In this document: positions 9,853-15,737 of the stretch, piece by piece
How the letters are laid out: the number at the start of each line of letters is the position of its first letter
Numbering within the stretch: the stretch's first letter is position 1
Assembly (NCBI RefSeq): GCF_014201675.1
Contig: NZ_JACHEZ010000004.1
Coordinates: 186,001 to 250,000, forward strand
Reading direction: 5' to 3'
DNA from: Oceanithermus desulfurans
GTDB lineage: Bacteria > Deinococcota > Deinococci > Deinococcales > Marinithermaceae
DNA: 64,000 nucleotides
Notes under the pieces: model-generated
What the model saw: the letters and a program-made list of their open reading frames with translations, nothing else
The model's database searches: none
What the model was told of the DNA's origin: nothing
Program-made: the position numbers and the translations under genes

Positions 9853-9888
9853 TTGACAAACGGACAGGGGGGGGGGGGGGGGTAGCCT
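9853..9888 (+). promoter_or_regulatory. Promoter A with G16 tract between -35 and -10
   Basis: TTGACA (9853-9858) is a perfect -35 element. It is followed by AAACGGACA-type spacer and an uninterrupted run of 16 G (9867-9882), then TAGCCT (9883-9888) as the only nearby TANNNT. The spacer is 24 nt, too long for a standard promoter (16-18), so loss of about 6-8 G would bring the elements into register. Slippage of such tracts is a known phase-variation mechanism in other bacteria; here it is inferred. The G run could also form a quadruplex. Confidence 0.6.
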
Positions 9889-9891
9889 TAG

Positions 9892-9915
9892 CCTACAAAC
9901 CTATAGGTTTGTAGG
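9892..9915 (+). promoter_or_regulatory. 24-bp perfect palindrome, likely operator A
   Basis: Left arm CCTACAAACC, centre TATA, right arm GGTTTGTAGG. The palindrome sits between the promoter and the ribosome site of the lipoprotein gene, about where transcription would start. The core ACAAACC-N4-GGTTTGT recurs at the same place before the 12311 gene. It is best read as a repressor site; an mRNA hairpin is the alternative. Confidence 0.6.
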
Positions 9916-9928
9916 AAGGCGGTAGAAA

Positions 9929-10717
9929 ATGACGGCTCGCTTTATGGCATACGGTATGGCAGCGCTGCTAGTCTTTTTAGCCGCGTGTAGCCAACCAAAC
10001 TTACAGGTTCCTCCAAAGAGAGAAGCAGATAACGCTGCGAACGTGAATGAGGATACCACCAACAGCCATGACCTAGCAGGCATGGATCAAATTGCGCCGG
10101 GTGTATGGCTCAAGAGCACCAGCACTGATTTTTCAATTTCGCTCAGCCCTTTGGAATTTTCTGAGGCATCAATTAAATTGATGCATGATTTAAAGCGTGA
10201 AATGGAACCGCAATCTATGGGTTTGACGAACGACCCCAATGGGAATGCGCTGATAGAACCTATGTCAGCTAGTGACAGAAGGTCTGTCAGTCTCATGATT
10301 GACAAGGCAATCATGACTTATAACGCAGTTAAATCAGCTAAGGCCAAAGGTTTGTCAATAGCGCCCATGGGGTCGATAGTAATAAACGAAAGTGGGGGAG
10401 GGCGAAATCTAATATGTCGGTCGGGCGCATTTGCTTCGAACACCACATCGGCTCCAGGCGCAAAAGGCTCGGCTTGGGTCTCATGTGTCGGTTGGTTTTC
10501 TCCCGATACGAAGTCCAAGGTGTTCGTACGTGCCGGTAGTGACTCGGCTAGGGACGAAGATAGCGGTAGAGCCCGATCTAGCGCGTACAAGGTTATGTAC
10601 CTCCATGATTCATACAGAAGTTGTTCATCAGTGGCTAGCGCTGAAGCATGGTACTGGATAGCGGGCTGGGTTAAGATATACCCTGCAAGCGCATACGCGA
10701 GTCATAACGGCTGCTAG
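9929..10717 (+). CDS. Unrecognised lipoprotein of the accessory island
   Basis: 262 residues. The N-terminus MTARFMAYGMAALLVFLAAC is a lipoprotein signal with lipobox LAAC, so the protein should be lipid-anchored outside the membrane. The mature part is rich in Ser and Asn, with four further Cys in the C-terminal half (ICRSG, VSCVGW, RSCSS, HNGC) that could form disulfides. Codon use is clearly AT-richer than the flanking core genes. A good ribosome site GGAAGGCGG lies 6-7 nt before ATG. It is driven by the G16 promoter and followed by a small membrane protein gene 38 nt downstream. I do not recognise the family. Confidence 0.8.
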   Translation: MTARFMAYGMAALLVFLAACSQPNLQVPPKREADNAANVNEDTTNSHDLAGMDQIAPGVWLKSTSTDFSISLSPLEFSEASIKLMHDLKREMEPQSMGLTNDPNGNALIEPMSASDRRSVSLMIDKAIMTYNAVKSAKAKGLSIAPMGSIVINESGGGRNLICRSGAFASNTTSAPGAKGSAWVSCVGWFSPDTKSKVFVRAGSDSARDEDSGRARSSAYKVMYLHDSYRSCSSVASAEAWYWIAGWVKIYPASAYASHNGC

Positions 10718-10755
10718 ATCGACGACAGACACATTACGGTAGGTTAGGAGTAGCT

Positions 10756-10920
10756 ATGAATATAGACTTGACAGGAAGCCCGATGGAGGTTTTGGTAGGG
10801 CTTATAGCCGCGTTCTTCTGGCTGATCATGGCTGCCCTGCCTATTGGCGTAGTGGTGTACGTTGCTGTGCGACTTGCGCTGAGGGCGGAGCGCAATCGCG
10901 GAAGGCGCTCTGATAATTAA
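10756..10920 (+). CDS. Small single-span membrane protein, MNID family copy 1
   Basis: 54 residues: MNIDLTGSPMEVLVGL, then a hydrophobic helix (LIAAFFWLIMAALPIGVVVY), then a basic tail RLALRAERNRGRR. It is too short for most gene finders but is supported by a clear paralogue at 13563-13754, which shares MNID, AALPIG(V/I)VVY and the RLAL-basic tail. The ribosome site is AGGTTAGGAG ending at 10750. It lies between the lipoprotein gene and a terminator, so it closes the first cassette. Inside-positive topology puts the C-terminus in the cytoplasm. Function unknown. Confidence 0.8.
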   Translation: MNIDLTGSPMEVLVGLIAAFFWLIMAALPIGVVVYVAVRLALRAERNRGRRSDN

Positions 10921-10982
10921 AGTGCGTGAGAATACATCGTTTTTACTCGCAATTGAATAGAGTTCAATAGATGACTACCCCT

Positions 10983-11012
10983 TAGGCCGGCTAGATAGTC
11001 GGCCTATATATT
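10983..11012 (+). terminator. Rho-independent terminator after first cassette
   Basis: Stem TAGGCCGGCT/AGTCGGCCTA (10 pairs with one G-U) with loop AGAT, followed by TATATATTT. It ends the lipoprotein and small membrane protein unit. Confidence 0.7.
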
Positions 11013-11407
11013 TGATTACACGGCACAACTTTTATGAACCTATAACGCGTCGTGTGTATTCTAGGTCACACAAAGCGTTGTGCTGCGTTCTTGTTGGAGA
11101 GGCCCTTACATTTATTGGCGGAGAAGGCGGTGCGCTTGTAGATGGACTCGTAGAATCAACAGTAATTTCCAAATCGATTCAGGCTGCGACCAGTAAGTTG
11201 AAGGATGCAGTCAGGGCCGGAATAGTTGGTGGCGGGCTCTATCTTAGCTGTGGTGAAATAAAAACACACCCATACGGCATTCGCGATTATAACGAGCAAA
11301 TTGGCTACCGGCCCCACTATTACCACGAATGGGACGAATGGAACAGCTTTTACCAACGATGCGAAACCTGTAAGGAAGGCTACTTCGGCCCCGAGGTGTA
11401 TTATTAA
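11012..11407 (+). CDS. Uncertain open frame, possibly a displaced C-terminal fragment
   Basis: 131 residues open from a TTG directly after the terminator. There is no ATG, ribosome site or promoter in front, so it may not be expressed. It is Gly-rich in the middle (FIGGEGGALVDGL) with a Cys/Tyr-rich end (RCETCKEGYFGPEVYY). The segment CGEIKTHPY resembles CGELKKHVY in the exported protein at 12311-12847. This suggests, weakly, that it is the orphaned C-terminal part of a related exported protein. Base composition matches the island. Confidence 0.35.
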   Translation: MITRHNFYEPITRRVYSRSHKALCCVLVGEALTFIGGEGGALVDGLVESTVISKSIQAATSKLKDAVRAGIVGGGLYLSCGEIKTHPYGIRDYNEQIGYRPHYYHEWDEWNSFYQRCETCKEGYFGPEVYY

Positions 11408-11430
11408 TCGTGCTTTACCGCGTTTCTTTC

Positions 11431-11458
11431 GCAGGGGGCAGGCCGGCCTGCCCCCTGC
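11431..11458. repeat. 28-bp perfect GC-rich palindrome
   Basis: Half-site GCAGGGGGCAGGCC is followed immediately by its reverse complement, with no loop. A second small hairpin CCCTAG-TTTGC-CTAGGG (11458-11474) overlaps its end and takes in part of the ribosome site of the next gene. It could be a terminator for the frame upstream (weak T content), a cruciform, or a recombination or protein-binding site. Confidence 0.6.
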
Positions 11459-11481
11459 CCTAGTTTGCCTAGGGGGTATAC

Positions 11482-11832
11482 GTGGACAAGGATAGAGAGC
11501 AATCACACAATACAGACTCGGATCTGCTCGATGCGATGGAGCTGAGCTTCTTGGTGATGATGGTGTATTGGTTCAAGATTCTCATGCGGATTCCTTCCGA
11601 CGTAGCCGTCGAGATCTACGCTGTAGTCGTTGGAATGACGCTGGTTGGCTGTTCACGCTGCAAGTATAGCCACACTTTAGCAAAGGCGGGATTATTCTCC
11701 TCCATCCTGTGGTTAGTTGTTAATTATATTTACTTTTATAATGTATCAATCCTATATGCTAGTATAATCATGATCGTCGAGTTGGCAGGGATATGGGGAG
11801 TGCTCTCCGTTTACAAAGCGCTCCGACGCTAG
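11482..11832 (+). CDS. Unrecognised small membrane protein
   Basis: 116 residues, starting at GTG with AGGGGG 6 nt upstream. A hydrophilic N-terminus (MDKDREQSHNTDSDLLDAME) is followed by about four hydrophobic segments: LSFLVMMVYWFKIL, VAVEIYAVVVGMTLVGC, FSSILWLVVNYIYFYNV, and ILYASIIMIVELAGIWGVL. The sequence is AT-rich, particularly in the last third. It lies last before the second M20-tail fragment. No family recognised. A role as a membrane partner of an exported protein is only an inference from position. Confidence 0.6.
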   Translation: MDKDREQSHNTDSDLLDAMELSFLVMMVYWFKILMRIPSDVAVEIYAVVVGMTLVGCSRCKYSHTLAKAGLFSSILWLVVNYIYFYNVSILYASIIMIVELAGIWGVLSVYKALRR

Positions 11833-11899
11833 TCCCTATGTGCAACCAAGCCGCACATGTTCGGCCAGCAAGCGGCTCGGTGTGGCTGCGCCCTTACTG

Positions 11900-12060
11900 T
11901 CAACGGCCGCTACACCCATGCTTCCGGCATCCCCACCGCGGGCTTCGGCCCCGGCGACCCCACCCTGGCCCACACCGAACACGAGTTCATCGAGGTCGAA
12001 CAACTGCTCTCCGGGGCCTGCTATTACGAGGCGCTGGTCCAGCAGGCGCCACAGCTCTGA
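11900..12060 (+). pseudogene. M20 peptidase 3' end, diverged fragment B
   Basis: Encodes GRYTHASG through EVEQLL, 35 residues identical to the intact M20 gene (8550-9677), then a diverged tail ending QQAPQL and TGA. The DNA differs from the intact copy mostly at synonymous positions, so this is not a recent copy of the neighbour. It looks like the tail of an M20 orthologue from another strain. There is no upstream M20 domain, so the fragment cannot be functional. Confidence 0.88.
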
Positions 12061-12096
12061 CACTCCGACAGCCAAAGTCGCAAAGCAGAACCTGGG

Positions 12097-12234
12097 TATC
12101 TGAACGGAGTACAAGGAATGCCGATTTCTGCGTATAGCGCAATATTGGCACAGCTCCACAGTAGGTGCTACCGCCGAAAGATATACGATGTATGCAGTAC
12201 AAACAAGCAAGTATATTATACCCTGCAATAAGCC
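12097..12234 (+). repeat. Island leader, copy B (upstream half)
   Basis: Homologue of 9715-9852 with the same distances between TATCTGAACG, AGATATACGATGTA, GTACAAACAAG and TTGACA. Together with the M20 tail before it and the G16 promoter after it, it reproduces the complete arrangement of the first cassette. Confidence 0.75.
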
Positions 12235-12270
12235 TTGACAAATGAACTGGGGGGGGGGGGGGGGTAGTGT
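12235..12270 (+). promoter_or_regulatory. Promoter B with G16 tract between -35 and -10
   Basis: TTGACA (12235-12240), spacer ending in 16 consecutive G (12249-12264), then TAGTGT (12265-12270). The spacer is 24 nt, exactly as in promoter A, although the flanking bases differ (AATGAACT against AACGGACA). Retention of TTGACA, tract and spacing in two diverged leaders argues that the tract is functional. Confidence 0.6.
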
Positions 12271-12276
12271 CTGTAT

Positions 12277-12294
12277 ACAAACCCACAGGTTTGT
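12277..12294 (+). promoter_or_regulatory. Palindrome, likely operator B
   Basis: ACAAACC-CACA-GGTTTGT: same 7-bp arms as the palindrome at 9892-9915, at the same distance from the G tract. The outer arms are no longer symmetric here, so the seven-base core is probably what is recognised. Confidence 0.6.
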
Positions 12295-12310
12295 GGAAAG
12301 GGGCGCGAGA

Positions 12311-12847
12311 ATGAAACATAAACTATCAATACTTGTGTTGGTAGCGGCGATCCAAGCGCTGCTCTTTGCAGGTGTCGCTCAAGCACAGGCATCAAGTCAG
12401 CTGGACCCTTCAAGCATTGTTAAGAAAACAAAAACCGGCCAAGAGTATCGCACCGACGATGAGTTTACGCCAGGCAACGGAGGCAACGGATGCTCACATC
12501 TGAACGCCACAGTTCGCACCGATGAGGTGCGTCCTGTGTACATCAACAATTACAATGGGTGGGCCTACGTAGGATGTAGGATTGCAGTAGAACTCATAGA
12601 TGAGTTTACCTCCACCGGCAAGAGTTGGATGTCGAAGACGGCGGGGGCTGCCGTCGCTGAGGCTATTGATGATGTAGTATGCGGCGAGTTAAAGAAGCAT
12701 GTATACGAAACGGGTTTTGATCTCGTGCGGACCTTTGAGGGCTATGAAAGGAAATACGAAGTGTACAAGGGTGAGCCGTACGAATCTACAGACGGAGACT
12801 GGATTTGTGTAGCCAAGCTGGTTCGTACGTACTGGGAGAGTGAGTGA
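12311..12847 (+). CDS. Unrecognised secreted protein of the accessory island
   Basis: 178 residues with a Sec signal peptide MKHKLSILVLVAAIQALLFA followed by an AQAQA cleavage region. ATG 12311 is chosen because it gives this signal peptide and has GGAAAGGGG 7 nt upstream; an in-frame ATG at 12242 would translate the G tract and is rejected. The mature protein has four Cys (GCSHL, GCRIA, VCGEL, WICVA), several acidic and Tyr-rich stretches, and no motif I recognise. Its gene overlaps that of a four-helix membrane protein, so the two are translationally coupled. An exported effector with a membrane protector or anchor is one possible reading. Confidence 0.8.
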   Translation: MKHKLSILVLVAAIQALLFAGVAQAQASSQLDPSSIVKKTKTGQEYRTDDEFTPGNGGNGCSHLNATVRTDEVRPVYINNYNGWAYVGCRIAVELIDEFTSTGKSWMSKTAGAAVAEAIDDVVCGELKKHVYETGFDLVRTFEGYERKYEVYKGEPYESTDGDWICVAKLVRTYWESE

Positions 12848-13299
12848 GCCATAAGGGCGCGCCGGCGACGATGGGGACCACGAACCAACGCGTCTTCAGC
12901 TTACTAGCTAGCTACCTTAACGGGCTTTTAGTTGTTGCCTTCGTGGGGGCTGCAAACCGCGTGGTTTGCGGCCCTGCTGAAACCTGCCATAATTTTTTAT
13001 TTATAGCACCCTTTGCTATTTCTGTGTTGGTTGTCTCCCTTTTAGTGAGCTTGTTACTAGTGCTAATACGGGATGGCATGAGGTTTTTGCCGCTGCACAT
13101 CCAAACCTTTTTCTTGGCAGCCTTCACTGCGGGCTTAGCTGTCTTGGTGCTGGTTGCATTTTACAGGTACGCTCCGATACACTTTGCGGACACGCTATGG
13201 TTGTGGATCGTGTTTCCACTCGTAGCGGGCTTGTCGTTTTGGGCTCTGTTCCTCTCTAAGGAAGTACGCCGTGCAGTTGAAGCGCTTTTAGTGGAATAA
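12844..13299 (+). CDS. Unrecognised four-helix membrane protein
   Basis: 151 residues with four predicted membrane helices: LNGLLVVAFVGAA, FLFIAPFAISVLVVSLLVSL, FFLAAFTAGLAVLVLVAF and LWLWIVFPLVAGLSFWALF. The GTG start overlaps the stop of the secreted-protein gene (GTGA), which forces co-expression. ATG 12871 is an alternative start that would shorten the protein by nine residues. Two Cys (VVCGPAETC) lie between helices 1 and 2, on the face expected to be extracellular. Function unknown; partner of the preceding exported protein by position. Confidence 0.75.
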   Translation: MSHKGAPATMGTTNQRVFSLLASYLNGLLVVAFVGAANRVVCGPAETCHNFLFIAPFAISVLVVSLLVSLLLVLIRDGMRFLPLHIQTFFLAAFTAGLAVLVLVAFYRYAPIHFADTLWLWIVFPLVAGLSFWALFLSKEVRRAVEALLVE

Positions 13300-13378
13300 C
13301 CACGCTTCCCTCACAGTTTCTGGCGTCGACGATCACGTTTCCCGAACAGGCAGCACATTAGCACTGTATCGGTCCACC

Positions 13379-13486
13379 GGTTACACCCTGGCCCGCACCG
13401 AACACGAGTTCATCGAGGTGGAGCAGCTGCGGGCCGGGGCGCGTTTCTACGCCGGGCTGGTTCAGGAAGCGCCGACGCGGGCCTGA
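13379..13486 (+). pseudogene. M20 peptidase 3' end, diverged fragment C
   Basis: Encodes [15 protein letters not shown], then RAGARFYAGLVQEAP and TGA. This is the last 35 or so codons of an M20 gene, different from both the intact copy and fragment B. It stands 76 nt before a second MNID-family gene. The preceding 80 bp (13300-13378) show no gene. Confidence 0.85.
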
Positions 13487-13562
13487 CGGTGGTTCATCCA
13501 AGCGGCGGGGCGGTCCCTGGGCATAGTAGAATACGTACAAGCTAGATTTTAGGAGGTGGTTC

Positions 13563-13754
13563 GTGAACATCGATTTTTCGGGTGGGGCGCTGGGCGCGGT
13601 GGTGGGCGCGTTGATGGCGCTGCTGCTCATGATCTTGGCCGCGCTGCCCATCGGGATCGTGGTCTACTTTGCGGTTCGGCTGGCGCTCGCCAAGGAGCGT
13701 GAGGGCGCTAGGCGGTCCGGCGCGCCGCGCGAAGACGGCGACAGCGCGCGCTAG
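13563..13754 (+). CDS. Small single-span membrane protein, MNID family copy 2
   Basis: 63 residues: MNIDFSGGALGAVVGAL, a hydrophobic helix (MALLLMILAALPIGIVVYF), and a charged tail AVRLALAKEREGARRSG. It is a paralogue of 10756-10920. The start is GTG with an excellent ribosome site AGGAGGTGG (13551-13559). Its base composition is host-like, unlike copy 1, so the family may be resident in this lineage and copy 1 imported, or the two came from different donors. No exported-protein gene precedes it; only the M20 tail C does. Confidence 0.8.
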   Translation: MNIDFSGGALGAVVGALMALLLMILAALPIGIVVYFAVRLALAKEREGARRSGAPREDGDSAR

Positions 13755-13806
13755 CCGCTTCGCGGATACCGCGTCGGCTCACCGGTCCGCCTCTGGTTCC
13801 GCCTGC

Positions 13807-13838
13807 TTGACAGATGTAAGTAAGTAGTTATATACTTA
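13807..13838 (+). promoter_or_regulatory. Promoter with palindromic operator for SPW gene
   Basis: TTGACA (13807-13812), 18-nt spacer, TATACT (13831-13836). An inverted repeat TAAGTA-N6-TACTTA (13821-13838) covers the -10 element, a typical repressor position. The TetR-type regulator encoded downstream is the obvious candidate to bind it. Confidence 0.75.
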
Positions 13839-13861
13839 AGTCGAAAGAGGAGGTGAAGGTG

Positions 13862-14197
13862 ATGAAAAACACGCTGGAATGGGTGAACGTGGTACTCGGC
13901 GGCTGGCTCTTCCTCTCGCCCTGGATCTTCGGGTTTACCGGTAACGCGGGCGCGGCCTGGAGTGCGTGGATCATCGGCGGCGTGGTGCTGATCCTCGCGG
14001 TCTGGGCGCTTTCGGACAAGGGCGTCTGGGAAGACTGGGTCAACGCTCTGGCGGCCCTGATCGGATTCTTCACGCCCTGGTTTGTCAAGTACACTTCTCT
14101 GGGCGCTGCTTCGTGGAACATGTGGATCCTGGCCGTGGCCATCTTCGTGGTCGCGCTCTGGGCCGCGTACAGCCCCACCATGAAGACGACGACCTGA
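13862..14197 (+). CDS. SPW repeat membrane protein
   Basis: 111 residues with four helices and two SPW-type repeats: LFLSPWIFGF near 20-29 and GFFTPWFVKY near 68-77, where Ser is replaced by Thr. ATG 13862 is chosen because GAGGAGG (13847-13853) is 8 nt ahead; an in-frame GTG at 13853 falls inside the ribosome site. The family is a small integral membrane protein of unknown biochemical function, often near stress genes. It is followed by a strong terminator and a TetR gene. Confidence 0.85.
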   Translation: MKNTLEWVNVVLGGWLFLSPWIFGFTGNAGAAWSAWIIGGVVLILAVWALSDKGVWEDWVNALAALIGFFTPWFVKYTSLGAASWNMWILAVAIFVVALWAAYSPTMKTTT

Positions 14198-14208
14198 GGT
14201 GCGAGGGG

Positions 14209-14240
14209 AAAAGGGGAGGGGGCTCGGCCCCTCCCCTTTT
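14209..14240 (+). terminator. Rho-independent terminator after SPW gene
   Basis: A 13-bp perfect stem AAAAGGGGAGGGG/CCCCTCCCCTTTT with loop GCTCGG ends in four T. It separates the SPW gene from the TetR gene, so the regulator is expressed by read-through or from its own weak promoter. Confidence 0.85.
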
Positions 14241-14280
14241 CGTATCGTTACGTACTGGTAGGATGGCGAGGAGGTTTGCG

Positions 14281-14883
14281 ATGCGTAAGTCGACGCGGCT
14301 ACCCACCTCCGAGCGTCGGAAGCAGATCGTACAGGCGGGGCTCGAGCTCTGCCGAAATCACGGCATCTCCTCGCTGCGCACGGAGAAGATCGCGCGCAAG
14401 ATCGGCGTGACGCCGGGCGCGCTGTTTCGCCACTTCCCCTCCAAGGCCGCGATCCTGCAGGCGATGGCGGACGAGCTGCTGGACCGCCTCGAGCGCGCCA
14501 CGCCTCCGGACGACCTGCCGCCCTGGGAGTGGATCGAGGCGTTCGTGACTGGGCGGGTGCGCACCCTCAAGGAAGACCCCGAGGTCCGACTGCTCTTTTC
14601 CGACGGTTTCCTGGTGGCGCTCCCCGAGGAGGCCCGCTCCGAGGTGCACCGTTCGTTCCTCGAGGCCTGGGAGCGGCTGAACGCTCAGCTGCGCCGCGCG
14701 CAGGCTCAGGGGAAGGTGCGGCCTGACCTGGAGGAGCACGAGCTCGCCGCCGCGGTGGTGGGGCTGGTGCAGGCGGTGCTGCACCCGCCGCTCGCTGACC
14801 TGCCCGAGTGGAGCACCCCCGAGGCGGTCTGGGCCACGGCGAAGGACCTGCTCACGGTGCGCGAAACCGCGGCGCTGAGCTAG
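14281..14883 (+). CDS. TetR/AcrR family transcriptional regulator
   Basis: 200 residues with the N-terminal helix-turn-helix RTEKIARKIGVTPGALFRHF (residues about 36-55), preceded by ERRKQIVQAGLELCRNHG. The C-terminal ligand domain is typical in length. The ribosome site is GAGGAGG 7 nt before ATG. It probably represses the SPW gene through the TAAGTA/TACTTA palindrome upstream and may also act on the ABC-2 exporter operon that converges from the other side. Confidence 0.93.
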   Translation: MRKSTRLPTSERRKQIVQAGLELCRNHGISSLRTEKIARKIGVTPGALFRHFPSKAAILQAMADELLDRLERATPPDDLPPWEWIEAFVTGRVRTLKEDPEVRLLFSDGFLVALPEEARSEVHRSFLEAWERLNAQLRRAQAQGKVRPDLEEHELAAAVVGLVQAVLHPPLADLPEWSTPEAVWATAKDLLTVRETAALS

Positions 14884-14899
14884 CCCCGAACCCGAAGCA

Positions 14900-14937
14900 G
14901 CCTCCCGGAAGGCGTCCCTCTGGGAGGCGTCGTCTTT
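14900..14937 (+). terminator. Possible terminator between TetR gene and ABC exporter
   Basis: GCCTCCC and GGGAGGC (7-bp stem, 15-nt loop) followed by GTCGTCTTTGATTT. Convergent genes lie on both sides. The loop is large, so this is tentative. Confidence 0.4.
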
Positions 14938-14963
14938 GATTTACGGCTCGGCGAGGGGCGGCG

Positions 14964-15737
14964 CTAGTACCCGCCCAGCAGCCCCCGACGCTTGACCGCG
15001 CGCACCGCGAGGCCGAAGACCCAAAGCCCCAGGGCCAGGTAGACGAGGCCGCCAGCGAGGCTCAGGCCAAAGACGACCGGGTCAAAGGCCTCGCCGCGCG
15101 CTAAAAGCGCCCGCAGCTGGCCGGCCCCGGTGGTCATGGGCAGCAGGTAGCCGGCCGCGCGGAAGAGGCCGTGCAGCTGCTCGAACGGGGTCATGATCAG
15201 GAACATCAGGACGAACTGGAACAGGTTGAGGAAGGCCTGGATGCGCTTGAAGTAGAGCGCCAGCGCGCCGAGCAGGAAGCCCAGGCCGTAGGCGCCGAGG
15301 AGCACCGTGGCCAGCGGCGCCAGCGCCGTCCAGGAGAAGTCGAGCCGCACGCCGGTGAGCAGCATGATCAACCCCAGGATGCTCAGGTTGAGGCCGAGGG
15401 TGAGCAGCAGCCCGGCGACGTTGCGGGCCAAGTAGACGCGGCCGGGGCCGAAGGGGCTGAGGAAGACCTGCTCGAGGGTGCCCTCGCGCGCCTCGTTCAT
15501 CAACCCCCAGCTGAGGTCGCCGATGGCGAAGAGGGCCAGCGTCCAGAGGACGTAGCCCACGACCAGCGCGTCGAGGCGGTCTCCGAACTGGGCCGTGGGG
15601 CCGGCGATGTACTGCGCCCCCAGGAAGAGGCCGTAGAAGATCATCGTGATCACGATCAGCTGCCCCACCATCTCCATGGGGTAGCGCCGCAGCATCAGCA
15701 GGCTGCGCTTGAACTCGACGCCGATCACCCTAAGCAT
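14964..15737 (-). CDS. ABC-2 type exporter permease
   Basis: 257 residues with about six membrane helices and the ABC-2 motif region GRVYLARNVAGLLLTLGLNL. It starts MLRVIGVEFKRSLLMLRRYP. It pairs with the ATPase gene immediately upstream, which it overlaps by 8 nt. The substrate (drug, lipid or polysaccharide) cannot be predicted. Confidence 0.92.
   Translation of the reverse strand: MLRVIGVEFKRSLLMLRRYPMEMVGQLIVITMIFYGLFLGAQYIAGPTAQFGDRLDALVVGYVLWTLALFAIGDLSWGLMNEAREGTLEQVFLSPFGPGRVYLARNVAGLLLTLGLNLSILGLIMLLTGVRLDFSWTALAPLATVLLGAYGLGFLLGALALYFKRIQAFLNLFQFVLMFLIMTPFEQLHGLFRAAGYLLPMTTGAGQLRALLARGEAFDPVVFGLSLAGGLVYLALGLWVFGLAVRAVKRRGLLGGY

Noticed and set aside
12242-12310. Upstream in-frame ATG that would translate the G16 tract as Gly codons before the 12311 secreted protein
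   Set aside because: It has no ribosome site, would bury the signal peptide, and the homologous first cassette has no such start. ATG 12311 has a good ribosome site.
9678-13562. Insertion sequence or integrase-driven element
   Set aside because: No transposase, recombinase, terminal inverted repeats or tRNA target is visible in either strand of the island.
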